Shown: positions 16,365 through 24,851, counted from the first letter of the stretch. The stretch: 64,000 nucleotides of DNA from an uncultured Granulosicoccaceae bacterium (GCA_938041955.1 CALISD010000010.1:62001-126000); one strand, 5' to 3'. Notes: generated by a model from the letters alone, not told the origin. Numbers and translations are program-made.

Positions 16365-17129
16365 TTATAAAAAACTTGCCACATCAAAGCCAGCCGCAGT
16401 CAGACGTGATCGGATTTCCTGCGCCATCGCGACCGCGTGTTCACTATCACCGTGAACGCAGATCGACTGTGCTTCAAGTGCTATCGGTTCACCGTCAATC
16501 ACCGGCATCAAACCGGTTTGCAAATAACCCAGCAAGCGATCAGCCGCTTCTTTTGCATCATGAATCATAGCGCCGTCCTGACCACGAGGAACAAGCTGAC
16601 CGGTTGACAGATAGCCTCTGTCAGCAAATATTTCCGAGTAAACGGGAGCCTTGGCAGCACGCGCCGCCTGCTCTGTTTGAGTGCCGGAAATTGCCAGAAC
16701 AGCCATGCCACTGTCGATAGACTGCACCACCGCCACAATCGCATCTGCGACTTGTCGGTCACTGGCGGCCAGATTACCCAACGCACCATGCGGCTTCACA
16801 TAGCCCACTGTCGTACCGGTCAGCTTTGACATTGCCATGAGTGCTCCAATTTGTGCAGCACACATACGGCCGATCTCTTCCGGTGACATAGGGATCAGAC
16901 GCCGACCAAAGCCTTCGCGATCGTTAAATCCGGGGTGCGCTCCTACCACCACATTATTTTTTGCAGCAAGGGTTAACGTCTTAAACATCGTTTCAGGATC
17001 ACTGGCGTGTCCACCACAAGCGATATTCGCGGAGGTGACAATTGAAAGCATCGCGCTGTCATCACCCATACCCCAAGGACCAAAGCTCTCACCGAGATCA
17101 GAATTCAGATCAATGCATTGGCGTGACAT
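16365..17129 (-). CDS. pxpA: 5-oxoprolinase subunit PxpA (LamB/YcsF family)
   Basis: A 254-residue LamB/YcsF protein beginning with the conserved IDLNSDLGESFGPW block, then ANIACGGHASDPETM and GAHPGFNDREGFGRR, GYVKPHGALGN, and EIFADRGYLSTGQLVPRGQDGA. It is the first subunit of PxpABC. The ribosome site is GAGGAA a few nt before the ATG at 17129. It abuts pxpB with no gap. Upstream, 235 bp separates it from the two-subunit TPP decarboxylase genes on the same strand, which may share its transcript. Confidence 0.95.
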   Translation of the reverse strand: MSRQCIDLNSDLGESFGPWGMGDDSAMLSIVTSANIACGGHASDPETMFKTLTLAAKNNVVVGAHPGFNDREGFGRRLIPMSPEEIGRMCAAQIGALMAMSKLTGTTVGYVKPHGALGNLAASDRQVADAIVAVVQSIDSGMAVLAISGTQTEQAARAAKAPVYSEIFADRGYLSTGQLVPRGQDGAMIHDAKEAADRLLGYLQTGLMPVIDGEPIALEAQSICVHGDSEHAVAMAQEIRSRLTAAGFDVASFL

Positions 17130-17132
17130 AAC

Positions 17133-17333
17133 TTATTCCTCAACTGGTACTTTGGCGTTCACCCATACGATGTTCACCAACTGAATAGAAGGTTCGATCA
17201 TTTTGCTAAAATGGTCCGCCTGCATTGTACCTGTTCCGACGACGTTTTCCGATGCTGTGGCAGCGCCGACGGTCAATCGACTTTTAAGCAACTTCCGTTC
17301 GCACGTCGGGTTAACCGGAATCCCGGTCAACAT
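17133..17333 (-). CDS. Possible small ORF upstream of pxpA
   Basis: A 66-codon frame whose stop lies 3 bp before the pxpA start, so the pxpA ribosome site GAGGAA overlaps its end as in translational coupling. It begins MLTGIPVNPTCERKLLKS and matches no family I recognise. The ATG at 17333 lacks a good ribosome site. It may only be leader sequence between the decarboxylase genes and pxpA; I list it because it fills the only gap in the operon. Confidence 0.25.
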   Translation of the reverse strand: MLTGIPVNPTCERKLLKSRLTVGAATASENVVGTGTMQADHFSKMIEPSIQLVNIVWVNAKVPVEE

Positions 17334-17364
17334 GAATCACTTGCCCGAAGTGTTGATGGCATAA

Positions 17365-17946
17365 CTACAGAACCTGCCCTAATGCGAGCTTCATTCTATT
17401 TTTGATATAAACCCCATCACGTGACGGCAGCACCCGCCCAACCTCGGCAGCATCAATGACTATGACGGCGCAATTCAGTGAGCCTCTGGCGTGCATTTTA
17501 TGCCGGAGATCCTGTACACCTTCCTTATTATCGATTCTCGCTGTCCAGTCGAAACCGACACTCTCTGCTACTTTGTTCAACTCGATACCGTGTCCAGTGT
17601 GACTTTTCTGCATGCCGGTTTCACCGTAGTGGCCATTGTCGAGAATAACCAAGGTAAGGTTTTTTGGACATTGCACCGCAATAGTGGCAAACGCGCCCAT
17701 CGCCATCAGCATCTCACCGTCACCAGTGATGACCAATACGCTGTGGTCAGGCTTTGCTTTGGCAAGCCCAAGCCCGAGCATGGCAGCACCGCCCATCGCA
17801 CCCCATAAATAGTAATTCAAATCATTGTCACCCGCGGCCATCACATCGTAGGAGGGTGAACCAAGACCAGTAACTACCAGAGAGTCACCTCGGTCCTGAA
17901 GTAAATCAGAAACCACTTCGCGACGCTGTAAGAGTGATGAAGTCAT
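17365..17946 (-). CDS. Sulfopyruvate decarboxylase-like TPP enzyme, beta subunit
   Basis: A 193-residue C-terminal (PP-type) half of a thiamine-diphosphate enzyme. The TPP/Mg motif is GDGEMLMAMG followed about 25 residues later by LDNGHYGETG, i.e. the GDG-x(~26)-N pattern. The preceding LWGAMGGAAMLGLGLAKAKP helix is typical. Together with the gene upstream it resembles ComDE/phosphonopyruvate decarboxylase-type enzymes that decarboxylate sulfopyruvate or phosphonopyruvate to the aldehyde; in aerobic bacteria such homologues also serve other 2-oxo acids. It starts 1 bp after the alpha-subunit stop. Substrate is not determinable: no sulfoacetaldehyde acetyltransferase, phosphonate or taurine gene is visible nearby. 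Confidence 0.82.
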   Translation of the reverse strand: MTSSLLQRREVVSDLLQDRGDSLVVTGLGSPSYDVMAAGDNDLNYYLWGAMGGAAMLGLGLAKAKPDHSVLVITGDGEMLMAMGAFATIAVQCPKNLTLVILDNGHYGETGMQKSHTGHGIELNKVAESVGFDWTARIDNKEGVQDLRHKMHARGSLNCAVIVIDAAEVGRVLPSRDGVYIKNRMKLALGQVL

Positions 17947-17947
17947 A

Positions 17948-18475
17948 TTATTTAATCCAGTCTTTTTTACCGATGAGCTTCTGACCTAAAAGAACAGCAC
18001 ATGCCTGATCCCCTTCAAACGCCATGGTCGCAGCCCCTCTGATTAACGCTTCCACCTGCTGCGGTTCATCTGCACGCCACGTCAGCACCCCCATAAGATT
18101 CAGCGCCGCTTCGGCCGCCTGCCCCATCGGGTTTTGCCATTGATTAAATTCTGCCCAGTCACCGCGCATAGTGATGAGCATCAGCAACGGGAAGCGAGAG
18201 TTACTTTGCAGCGAGAGCATGTTGATGCAATTACCCACACCACTCGACTGCATCAGCAAAACGCCACGCTCACCACCCAGGTGTGCGCCAGCCAGGTACG
18301 GAATGCCTTCCTCCTCTGTGGTGAGCACGACCGAGGAGACCTGATCATCAGACTCGAATTTCTGAATAGCCGTTGAGTGGCCAGCGTCCGGCACATAAAC
18401 CATGTGTTTGATATCGTATTCTTTCAGCACGTCGTACACTTGGGACTTCCAATCAATCGATGTATTCGCAGACAT
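17948..18475 (-). CDS. Sulfopyruvate decarboxylase-like TPP enzyme, alpha subunit
   Basis: A 175-residue N-terminal (Pyr-type) half of the same TPP decarboxylase. It has the YVPDAGHSTAI segment, the catalytic glutamate in LTTEEEGIPYLAGAHLGG (activates the aminopyrimidine ring), QSSGVGNCINML, and LITMRGDWAEFNQWQNPMG. Single-domain split subunits are the hallmark of the ComD/ComE type, in contrast to fused phosphonopyruvate decarboxylases. Gap to the beta gene is 1 bp. The gene is divergent (158 bp) from an acyl-CoA dehydrogenase/CoA-transferase operon. Confidence 0.82.
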   Translation of the reverse strand: MSANTSIDWKSQVYDVLKEYDIKHMVYVPDAGHSTAIQKFESDDQVSSVVLTTEEEGIPYLAGAHLGGERGVLLMQSSGVGNCINMLSLQSNSRFPLLMLITMRGDWAEFNQWQNPMGQAAEAALNLMGVLTWRADEPQQVEALIRGAATMAFEGDQACAVLLGQKLIGKKDWIK

Positions 18476-18633
18476 AGTGAGTAAGGCTCAGGCTTCAGCT
18501 GGTCGATTCAATATCGACGGTTGACACAACCTAGCCGAATTCGCGGTATATTTGAAATAGAATAACTACTTTTACTCACAGTCTGACCAGTCGCTACCGG
18601 GTTGACTGCTCTTTTACTCAACGTCGAACCGCC

Positions 18634-19791
18634 ATGTCATCTGATCAGCATTTGCAAGAAATTCGAGAATCCGTCAAAGCCATTTGTGATTCCTACGGCG
18701 AGGATTACTGGCGCAAACTCGACCAGGCTCAGGGCTACCCGACAGAATTTGTAAAGGAAATCACTGACTCGGGGTTTCTCGGCTGTCTGATTCCCGAGGC
18801 CTATGGAGGTGCCGGCCTCGGCCTTATTGAGGCCTGCACCATTCTTGAGGAAATCTCGCGCTCAGGCGGCCACCCGGGCGCTGCACACGCACAGATGTAC
18901 GTCATGGGCTCTGTGCTGAAGCACGGTTCTGAGGAACAAAAACAAAAATACCTGCCCGCGATTGCAAATGGTGAGCTGCGACTGCAATCGTTTGGCGTCA
19001 CTGAGCCGAGCACCGGAACAGACACCACTTCACTCAAAACCACCGCCACACGCGCGCAAGACCATTACAAGATCAACGGTCAGAAAGTCTGGATCAGCCG
19101 CGTTCAACACTCCGATTTGATGGTACTGCTGGCACGAACAAAATCCATTGAAGATCGATCATCCAAAACTGACGGGCTGTCGTGTTTTATTGTCGACCTG
19201 CGCGGCGCGGAAGAACGCGGCCTGACCATCAGACCAATTGATGCAATGATCAACCACCATGCCTGCGAACTGTTCTTCGATGACTTCGAAGTGCCGGCAG
19301 CCAACCTGCTCGGCGAAGAACACAAAGGCTTTCGGGTGGTAATGGATGGCATGAACGCCGAACGTATATTGATTGGCGCAGAATGCATAGGCGACGCACG
19401 CTACTTTACCGACAAGGCAACCGATTACGCCAACTCGCGCATTGTGTTTGACAGACCCATAGGTCAGAACCAGGGAATATCGTTTCCAATCGCTACCGCC
19501 TATGCACAAACCGAAGCGGCAGCATTAATGGTTGAAAAAGCAGCCCGCCTGTTTGATGGCGGTGAAGCCTGCGGTCCGGAGGCTAATATGGCGAAGATGC
19601 TAGCCGCTGATGCTTCGTGGAAAGCCGGAGATACCTGCCTGCAAACCCATGGCGGATTTGGTATCAGCCGCGAATATCACATTGAACGCAAACTTCGAGA
19701 GACGCGCTTGTATCAGATAGCCCCGATCTCAACCAATCTAATACTTTCATATTTAAGCGAACACGTGCTCGGCATGCCAAGGAGTTTCTGA
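18634..19791 (+). CDS. Acyl-CoA dehydrogenase
   Basis: A 385-residue flavoprotein with the three-domain ACAD layout: an N-terminal helical domain, the middle beta domain with FGVTEPSTGTDTTSLKTTA and KINGQKVWIS, and the C-terminal domain with the FDRPIGQNQGISFPIA block and LQTHGGFGISREYHIERKLRETRLYQIAPI. It oxidises an acyl-CoA at the alpha-beta bond using FAD. The stop and the start of the CoA-transferase gene overlap (ATGA-type, shared at 19791), so the two are translated together and likely act on the same CoA ester. Specific substrate unknown. Confidence 0.92.
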   Translation: MSSDQHLQEIRESVKAICDSYGEDYWRKLDQAQGYPTEFVKEITDSGFLGCLIPEAYGGAGLGLIEACTILEEISRSGGHPGAAHAQMYVMGSVLKHGSEEQKQKYLPAIANGELRLQSFGVTEPSTGTDTTSLKTTATRAQDHYKINGQKVWISRVQHSDLMVLLARTKSIEDRSSKTDGLSCFIVDLRGAEERGLTIRPIDAMINHHACELFFDDFEVPAANLLGEEHKGFRVVMDGMNAERILIGAECIGDARYFTDKATDYANSRIVFDRPIGQNQGISFPIATAYAQTEAAALMVEKAARLFDGGEACGPEANMAKMLAADASWKAGDTCLQTHGGFGISREYHIERKLRETRLYQIAPISTNLILSYLSEHVLGMPRSF

Positions 19792-20927
19792 TGGGACCTC
19801 TAGAAGGGTTACTGGTTGTATCAATCGAACAGGCAGTTGCCGCTCCGTTTTGTTCAGCTCGACTGGCGCAAGCCGGCGCACGGGTAATAAAAATAGAGCG
19901 AGAAGAAGGTGACTTTGCCAGACGCTATGACACGGCAGCCAAGGGCGAAAGTTCCTATTTCACGTGGCTTAACCAGAACAAGGAGTCTATATGCCTTGAC
20001 TTTAAGAGCAGCGACGGCGCATCAGTACTTTGGTCAATGCTAAAAAAAGCCGATGTACTGATACAGAACTTATCACCCGGTGCTTTGGCACGGTCAGGGT
20101 TTACCACTGAAGCGCTTCAAGCGGCAAACCCACGACTGATCATATGCAACGTATCCGGCTACGGCGACAGTGGCGAAGCTGCAAAAAAACGCGCTTACGA
20201 TCTACTGGTTCAAGCTGAAAGTGGCTTGGTGTCTATATCAGGCACGACTGAATCACCTGCGCGCATCGGTGTATCAATCTGTGATATCGGGGCTGGAATG
20301 ACTGCCTACAGCGCCGTACTTGAAGCCGTCATCAAACGTGACCGCAGCGGGCGTGGTGAGACGCTTTCAGTATCACTGTTTGATGTTGCAGCCGATTGGA
20401 TGGCAGTACCCTTTATACATGCAGAATACGGAACCGGCGCGCCAAAACCTACAGGACTCAAGCATCCTTCCATCGCGCCATATGGCGCGTTCGAATGTTC
20501 GGATGGTCAACTGGTATTGATTTCCATACAAAATGAACGGGAATGGAAACGCCTTTGTGAAGAGGCATTGCAATCACCAGGCATTCTACATTCCGAGGCA
20601 TACACAGATAACAATAGGCGGGTAGCAAATCGTGATGCGCTTGAACGAGATATAACAGCAATCACCACCACTCTGACTTCAAGCGAATTCGCAAATCGGC
20701 TGCAACAGGCAAATATTGCTTATGGGGCGATAAATACACCTGATCAGCTTTCAGGCCACCCGGCATTTAGATCAACGACTCTCGCCACCGCAGAAGGTGA
20801 AGAATTATTGATGCCGGCGCACCCGGTAATTCATAGTGATAGTAAACTGCCGAAGCCAACAAAGAGCCCAAAGCTCGGGGAACATACCCAAGCCATTCTT
20901 GATGAGTTCAGCGGAACAAATTCATAG
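19791..20927 (+). CDS. Class III CoA-transferase (CaiB/BaiF family)
   Basis: A 378-residue CaiB/BaiF family protein that moves CoA between carboxylic acids. Conserved blocks are VVSIEQAVAAPFCSARLAQAGARVIKIER at the start, NQNKESICLDFKS, ADVLIQNLSPGALARSGF, and the catalytic Asp in YDLLVQAESGLVSISG. The C-terminal region contains HPSIAPYGAFECSDG and an NTPDQL-type segment. It overlaps the acyl-CoA dehydrogenase gene and probably activates its substrate by transfer from another acyl-CoA. Its TAG stop directly abuts the stop of the convergent hydroxyacid dehydrogenase gene. Confidence 0.9.
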   Translation: MGPLEGLLVVSIEQAVAAPFCSARLAQAGARVIKIEREEGDFARRYDTAAKGESSYFTWLNQNKESICLDFKSSDGASVLWSMLKKADVLIQNLSPGALARSGFTTEALQAANPRLIICNVSGYGDSGEAAKKRAYDLLVQAESGLVSISGTTESPARIGVSICDIGAGMTAYSAVLEAVIKRDRSGRGETLSVSLFDVAADWMAVPFIHAEYGTGAPKPTGLKHPSIAPYGAFECSDGQLVLISIQNEREWKRLCEEALQSPGILHSEAYTDNNRRVANRDALERDITAITTTLTSSEFANRLQQANIAYGAINTPDQLSGHPAFRSTTLATAEGEELLMPAHPVIHSDSKLPKPTKSPKLGEHTQAILDEFSGTNS

Positions 20928-21935
20928 CTAACCTGATAAGTACTCTTGATTGACGCAATTCTGCAGTACCCTTTCGGTCAAATACCGAGCAGCGCAGGCG
21001 CCGCCCATAAACCGCATATCGCGAATACTCTCTTCACTATAAAAGGCCGAGTGCGGTGTAAGTAAAAGGCGGTGATCAATCCAGTCTTCATTGTTGCTCC
21101 ACGCTTTTAGCAACGGGTGTTCCTTATTCACCGGGGCTTCTTCAGGCAGTACATCGAGGGCCGCCGCCTGAATCACGTTGTTTTTCATCGCCTCATACAA
21201 AGCATCCAAGTCAATGACCGGACCTCTTGCGGTATTGAGTAATACCAACGACGGTTTGCTGTGGCTGAGTATTTCAGCATTGATTATTTTTGTCGTTGAT
21301 TTATTTAAAGGCAGGTGCAAACTGACCACATCACACTGTTCGAACAGTTCCTCCATACTATCCACTCTACGAATACCCAACGCCTTATCTCGACCGTTTT
21401 CCACATACGGATCATAAAAGCACACATCCATTTCAAACGCCTTGGCCCGAAGGGCAGTGGCCATGCCGATGCGACCGATCCCGACAATACCGAATATACT
21501 GTCTGACAATCGCATAGATCGTTTGTAGCTGATAGGCTTCCAGTTATCGGCCGGTGCTTTTTTCAGTTCACGCGTGTGATAAGTAATACCGCGAATAAAC
21601 GACAGATAAAGTGCCATGGTGTGATCGGCAACTTCTCTGGTGCCATAGTCCGGCACGTTGCATACCGGGATACCCCGCTTAGCCCATGCTTGCAGGTCAA
21701 TATTGTCGTAGCCCACTTTAGGGGTGACAAATATTTTGCAGTTCTGAGCCTTGCTTCGATACGGCTCCGGTACGTCCTGAAGACTCAGCAGCGCATCGCA
21801 AGTGGCCCATTGTTCATCAGTCACCTCTTCGAGTGAGTTGGCAATGATAGCCTCGCACTTGTCGCCTACGCTCTCAGCTTCTATGTGCCGATTCTCAGTC
21901 CAGCGCAATGGCGCCCAAAGTACTTTGTATTGCAT
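20928..21935 (-). CDS. D-2-hydroxyacid dehydrogenase
   Basis: A 335-residue NAD-dependent dehydrogenase of the D-isomer-specific family (C-terminal-binding-protein-like). Visible are the Rossmann motif FGIVGIGRIGMATALRA, LLNTARGPVIDLDAL with the catalytic Arg, ALDVLPEEAP with the Glu, and LTPHSAFYSEES with the His acid/base. It should reduce a 2-oxo acid or oxidise a D-2-hydroxy acid in the cytoplasm. Start chosen at ATG 21935, preceded by GGGAGGG; an ATG at 21947 adds four residues. It is the last gene of a five-gene operon with cupin, deformylase, VOC and HAD genes. Confidence 0.9.
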   Translation of the reverse strand: MQYKVLWAPLRWTENRHIEAESVGDKCEAIIANSLEEVTDEQWATCDALLSLQDVPEPYRSKAQNCKIFVTPKVGYDNIDLQAWAKRGIPVCNVPDYGTREVADHTMALYLSFIRGITYHTRELKKAPADNWKPISYKRSMRLSDSIFGIVGIGRIGMATALRAKAFEMDVCFYDPYVENGRDKALGIRRVDSMEELFEQCDVVSLHLPLNKSTTKIINAEILSHSKPSLVLLNTARGPVIDLDALYEAMKNNVIQAAALDVLPEEAPVNKEHPLLKAWSNNEDWIDHRLLLTPHSAFYSEESIRDMRFMGGACAARYLTERVLQNCVNQEYLSG

Positions 21936-21960
21936 GTGCCCTCCCATTTAACTAACCCTG

Positions 21961-22326
21961 TTACGAAACTACCGGTGTTTCCGCCTCTTTGATATACACC
22001 ACCAGCGTACAACCATGCTCAGAATAAGAGTTATGTTCGGTTCCCTCTTTCATCCACACCAGATCACCGACTTCGTAACGTGTACCGTCGTTATCTACAA
22101 GATCACCCTCTAATACAAACCACTCTTCATCACCCGTGTGTCTGTGCGAGTCTGTAGTGGTTCCGGGCTGCATTCTGAAAAGATGAAAACCGACACCATC
22201 GGGATTGGACGGATTGAGTTGAAAAAAGCTCTGACCTGAATCGCTGCCGTCTTCTGATTCCCATGCTTTAAATTCAGCGTCTTTGACATTGACGACTTTT
22301 CTGTGACCTTCTGAAACTGCTTTCAT
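21961..22326 (-). CDS. Cupin-domain protein
   Basis: A 121-residue single-domain cupin. The core is FRMQPGTTTDSHRHTGDEEWFVLEGDLV, the G(X)5HXH(X)3,4E(X)6G motif 1, with the second motif DLVWMKEGTEHNSYSEHG. The His and Glu residues could bind a metal. No partner domain is fused, so it may be an isomerase, a dioxygenase or a binding protein. Start at ATG 22326, with GGGGGAG 7 nt upstream, rather than the GTG at 22332. It sits 25-27 bp from both operon neighbours (deformylase and hydroxyacid dehydrogenase). Confidence 0.82.
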   Translation of the reverse strand: MKAVSEGHRKVVNVKDAEFKAWESEDGSDSGQSFFQLNPSNPDGVGFHLFRMQPGTTTDSHRHTGDEEWFVLEGDLVDNDGTRYEVGDLVWMKEGTEHNSYSEHGCTLVVYIKEAETPVVS

Positions 22327-22359
22327 AATCACACTCCCCCTCGAATTAGACCTGACTGC

Positions 22360-22935
22360 CTAGCTGTTATAAGTTGACTCTACTTCCACTACCATCTTTT
22401 TGAATGACTCTTCATAGCGCTCACTAAATTCACCCCACGTACAAAGCGTTCGTGGATCAATAAGCCTGTCTGTGAATAACACGCCATTTAAATGATCGGC
22501 CTCGTGCTGAAAAGTGCCAGCGGTAATTCCCCTGACTTCAAATTCAACCGGCTCCGCATCACGGTTATAACCAGTCACTTTGATTATCGGGCAACGATGC
22601 ACCACGCCACGCAAGTTAGGAATAGACAAACAGCCTTCAAAATTTTCAAACCGATCTTCAGTCAGATAAGTTACTTCCGGATTAATCATCACAGTCAGTG
22701 GATATTCAGGCTTATAGGGATAACGAGGGTTGCTTGCCACCTCCACCACAAATATTCTCCAGGTGTTGTCGACCTGGTTAGCCGCTATGCCCGCCCCGTT
22801 TGCATCTCGCTTGGTTTGAATTAAAGCATCAATAAATTCCTGTACAGGTGCGGTCTTTATGTCTTCGACCGGCACCTCTGTTGCGACTTCACGCAATGTA
22901 GGATGACCAATATCAATTATTTCAAGAGCTGTCAT
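22360..22935 (-). CDS. Peptide deformylase family protein (operon-embedded paralogue)
   Basis: A 191-residue deformylase with all three metal/active-site motifs: GAGIAANQ (motif I), EGCLSIP (motif II, metal-binding Cys) and QHEADHLNG (motif III, HExxH-type HEADH). The fold is that of PDF, which removes formyl groups from nascent N-formyl-methionine. Unlike the housekeeping def, there is no fmt neighbour; it lies in a tight operon with VOC, cupin, HAD and hydroxyacid dehydrogenase genes, 6 bp after the VOC gene. A role on a formylated small molecule is possible but only inferred. Activity as a metal hydrolase is well supported. Confidence 0.88.
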   Translation of the reverse strand: MTALEIIDIGHPTLREVATEVPVEDIKTAPVQEFIDALIQTKRDANGAGIAANQVDNTWRIFVVEVASNPRYPYKPEYPLTVMINPEVTYLTEDRFENFEGCLSIPNLRGVVHRCPIIKVTGYNRDAEPVEFEVRGITAGTFQHEADHLNGVLFTDRLIDPRTLCTWGEFSERYEESFKKMVVEVESTYNS

Positions 22936-22941
22936 TTGTGT

Positions 22942-23361
22942 TTACTCGTATAGGTAGCGATCTGATGGAGAGTCAGATGTGTATTCCACCATCTCCCACT
23001 CAAAACCGGTGTGGTCATAAAAATATATTCGTCGACGGTGCGATTCAATCACCATCGGGCCGTTTGCCTGATAGCCATTTTTAAGCAGTAACGCTTCGGT
23101 GGCCACAGCATCTTCGATAATGAGGCCAATGTGATTTACCCCCAGGTTACGATAGGTCTGGTGCGGCGAATTAACGGTGCACCCCGGGTGTGGTTCCTGT
23201 AGCGCAAAATAGGATTTATTATTGCCAATATGCACCCACCGGTAGCCGAGTTCAGCCACAGCATCTTTGCGTATGCTGAAATCCGGCGCTACCAACTGTA
23301 TAAAGTCCACTGCCGCATCAATATCAGGCACTGTGATATTCAAATGTTCAATGGTAGTCAT
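22942..23361 (-). CDS. VOC-family (glyoxalase/dioxygenase fold) protein
   Basis: A 139-residue vicinal-oxygen-chelate protein with two beta-alpha-beta-beta-beta units. Metal-ligand candidates are the N-terminal His in IEHLNITVPDID, NHIGLIIED in the middle and the Glu in TGFEWEMVEY at the end, the pattern of glyoxalase I, epimerases and extradiol dioxygenases. The exact reaction is not readable. The ATG has AAGGGA upstream. It follows the HAD gene by 12 bp and precedes the deformylase gene by 6 bp. Confidence 0.83.
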   Translation of the reverse strand: MTTIEHLNITVPDIDAAVDFIQLVAPDFSIRKDAVAELGYRWVHIGNNKSYFALQEPHPGCTVNSPHQTYRNLGVNHIGLIIEDAVATEALLLKNGYQANGPMVIESHRRRIYFYDHTGFEWEMVEYTSDSPSDRYLYE

Positions 23362-23373
23362 TGCAATTCCCTT

Positions 23374-24015
23374 CTAGTCGCACACGAAGCTCGTTCTCAA
23401 TTCAGTCACATCAGACAGAATGAATTCCGGTTTTTCGGCTTTAAGCTCTGCCACGTCGCCAAACCCCCAAAGCACACCCACTGATCGCAAGCCGTTATTG
23501 TGCGCGGCGATAAGATCCACTCCTCGATCCCCTATCATGACAGCCTGCTTGTCAATGACGTTGTTTTGCAACAGGTTCTGTAACTGCGATTGCTTGGCTA
23601 CACCAATATCCCCACCACTAACAAAATCGAAGTATGACAGTAGTTCAAAATGCTCAAGTACCCGCCTGGCAGACTTTTCCGGTTTTGAGGTACACACCCC
23701 AACGCGAAAACCCGATTGCGTTAAAACATCAATTGTCTCTGCGATATTTTCGTACAGATAATTTTCGGCAAACCCGTCCGTCACAAATCGCTCGCGGTAG
23801 TAGAGCACCAACTCATCAATTTGATCATCTGTTATTTCAGGGATAAATTTGCGGAACATTAAATCGAGTGGCGGGCCAATTTCGGCACTGATTTCCTGCT
23901 CGGTACGTGTAGCAAAACCACAGAGCGGTAGCGCGTAATTCACACAGTTAATTATCCCGCTACTCGGGTCACTCAGGGTGCCATCCAGATCAAACACTAG
24001 CGTAGATACTTTCAT
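23374..24015 (-). CDS. HAD-superfamily phosphatase, phosphoglycolate-phosphatase-like
   Basis: A 213-residue haloacid-dehalogenase hydrolase with the four loops: LVFDLDGTLSDPSS (nucleophile Asp), VCTSKPEKSARRVL (motif II Thr/Ser and Lys), and MIGDRGVDLIAAHNNGL (motif IV acidic pair). The helical cap between loops I and II places it in subclass C1 with Gph and phosphoglycolate/beta-phosphoglucomutase-type enzymes. It is the first gene of the five-gene leftward operon. A sugar or glycolate phosphatase is the default; the context gives no specific substrate. Confidence 0.83.
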   Translation of the reverse strand: MKVSTLVFDLDGTLSDPSSGIINCVNYALPLCGFATRTEQEISAEIGPPLDLMFRKFIPEITDDQIDELVLYYRERFVTDGFAENYLYENIAETIDVLTQSGFRVGVCTSKPEKSARRVLEHFELLSYFDFVSGGDIGVAKQSQLQNLLQNNVIDKQAVMIGDRGVDLIAAHNNGLRSVGVLWGFGDVAELKAEKPEFILSDVTELRTSFVCD

Positions 24016-24094
24016 CGCTTTATTCTAACACCGAATCCCGCGACCCCGGCGGTGTAGTATTTGTCACGCACCATGGAAACATCAGGAGAATACG

Positions 24095-24804
24095 ATGACG
24101 ATAGAACTGTTTCGGGAAGACGGTTACGCGAAACACTGTCAGGCTACAATCACTAATGTATACGAGCAGGGTTTCAGTTGTGATCAAACGGTATTCTATC
24201 CGTTTGGCGGTGGTCAGCCGGGTGACACCGGCAACGTCACCGGTAACGCAGGCATTGATTTGCGGATCACCGACACGATAAAAGATCGTGACACAGGGGC
24301 TCTGATTCACTGCATGGAATCCAATGATCTGAGCAAACTCAACACCGGTGACACAGTGACACTTACTCTGAACTGGGAACGACGCTATCGGCTGATGCGC
24401 ATGCACAGCTGCCTGCATATGCTTTGCGCAACCATACCGGCCCCCGTTACCGGAGGCTCAATCCAGGAGCGCGCGGCCGGCTCGACTTTGACTTGCCTGA
24501 CAATATTGATAAGGAGGCCACCACCGCCAGGCTCAATGAACTGATCACCGGCAATCACGCCATGAGCACCCGCTGGATCACCGATGAAGAACTCGATGCC
24601 AATCCGGAGCTGGTACGAACCTTATCCGCGCCCCCGCCGAAAGGCACAGGCAAAGTAAGGTTAGTAGAGTTCGACGGTGTCGATCTGCAGCCATGTGGTG
24701 GCACGCATGTCGCCTCTACCCGTGAGATTGGACCGGTTCGAATACAAAAGGTTGAAAAGAAGGGTAAAATGAATCGCCGCATCACTGTCGTATTTGAAGA
24801 ATAA
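24095..24804 (+). pseudogene. Alanyl-tRNA editing protein AlaX, frameshifted
   Basis: The gene reads as AlaX, a free-standing editing domain that deacylates Ser- or Gly-tRNA(Ala), but is split in two frames. Frame A (24095 onward, AGGAG ribosome site) carries FYPFGGGQPGDTG and the first zinc motif MHSCLHML, then runs to a spurious end at 24544. Frame B (from about 24466 to 24804) continues with RGRLDFDLPD and the second zinc motif CGGTHV. Switching frames in the stretch GGCTCAATC-CA-GGAGCG (24455-24471) restores one continuous protein and implies one missing base. All catalytic residues are otherwise present. This is a recent mutation, a sequencing error, or less likely a programmed shift; no slippery heptamer is seen. 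Confidence 0.85.
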
Positions 24805-24851
24805 TCGTCTCCACTAGAAAACCACCAAAAGCCACCACTACCGATGTCACT

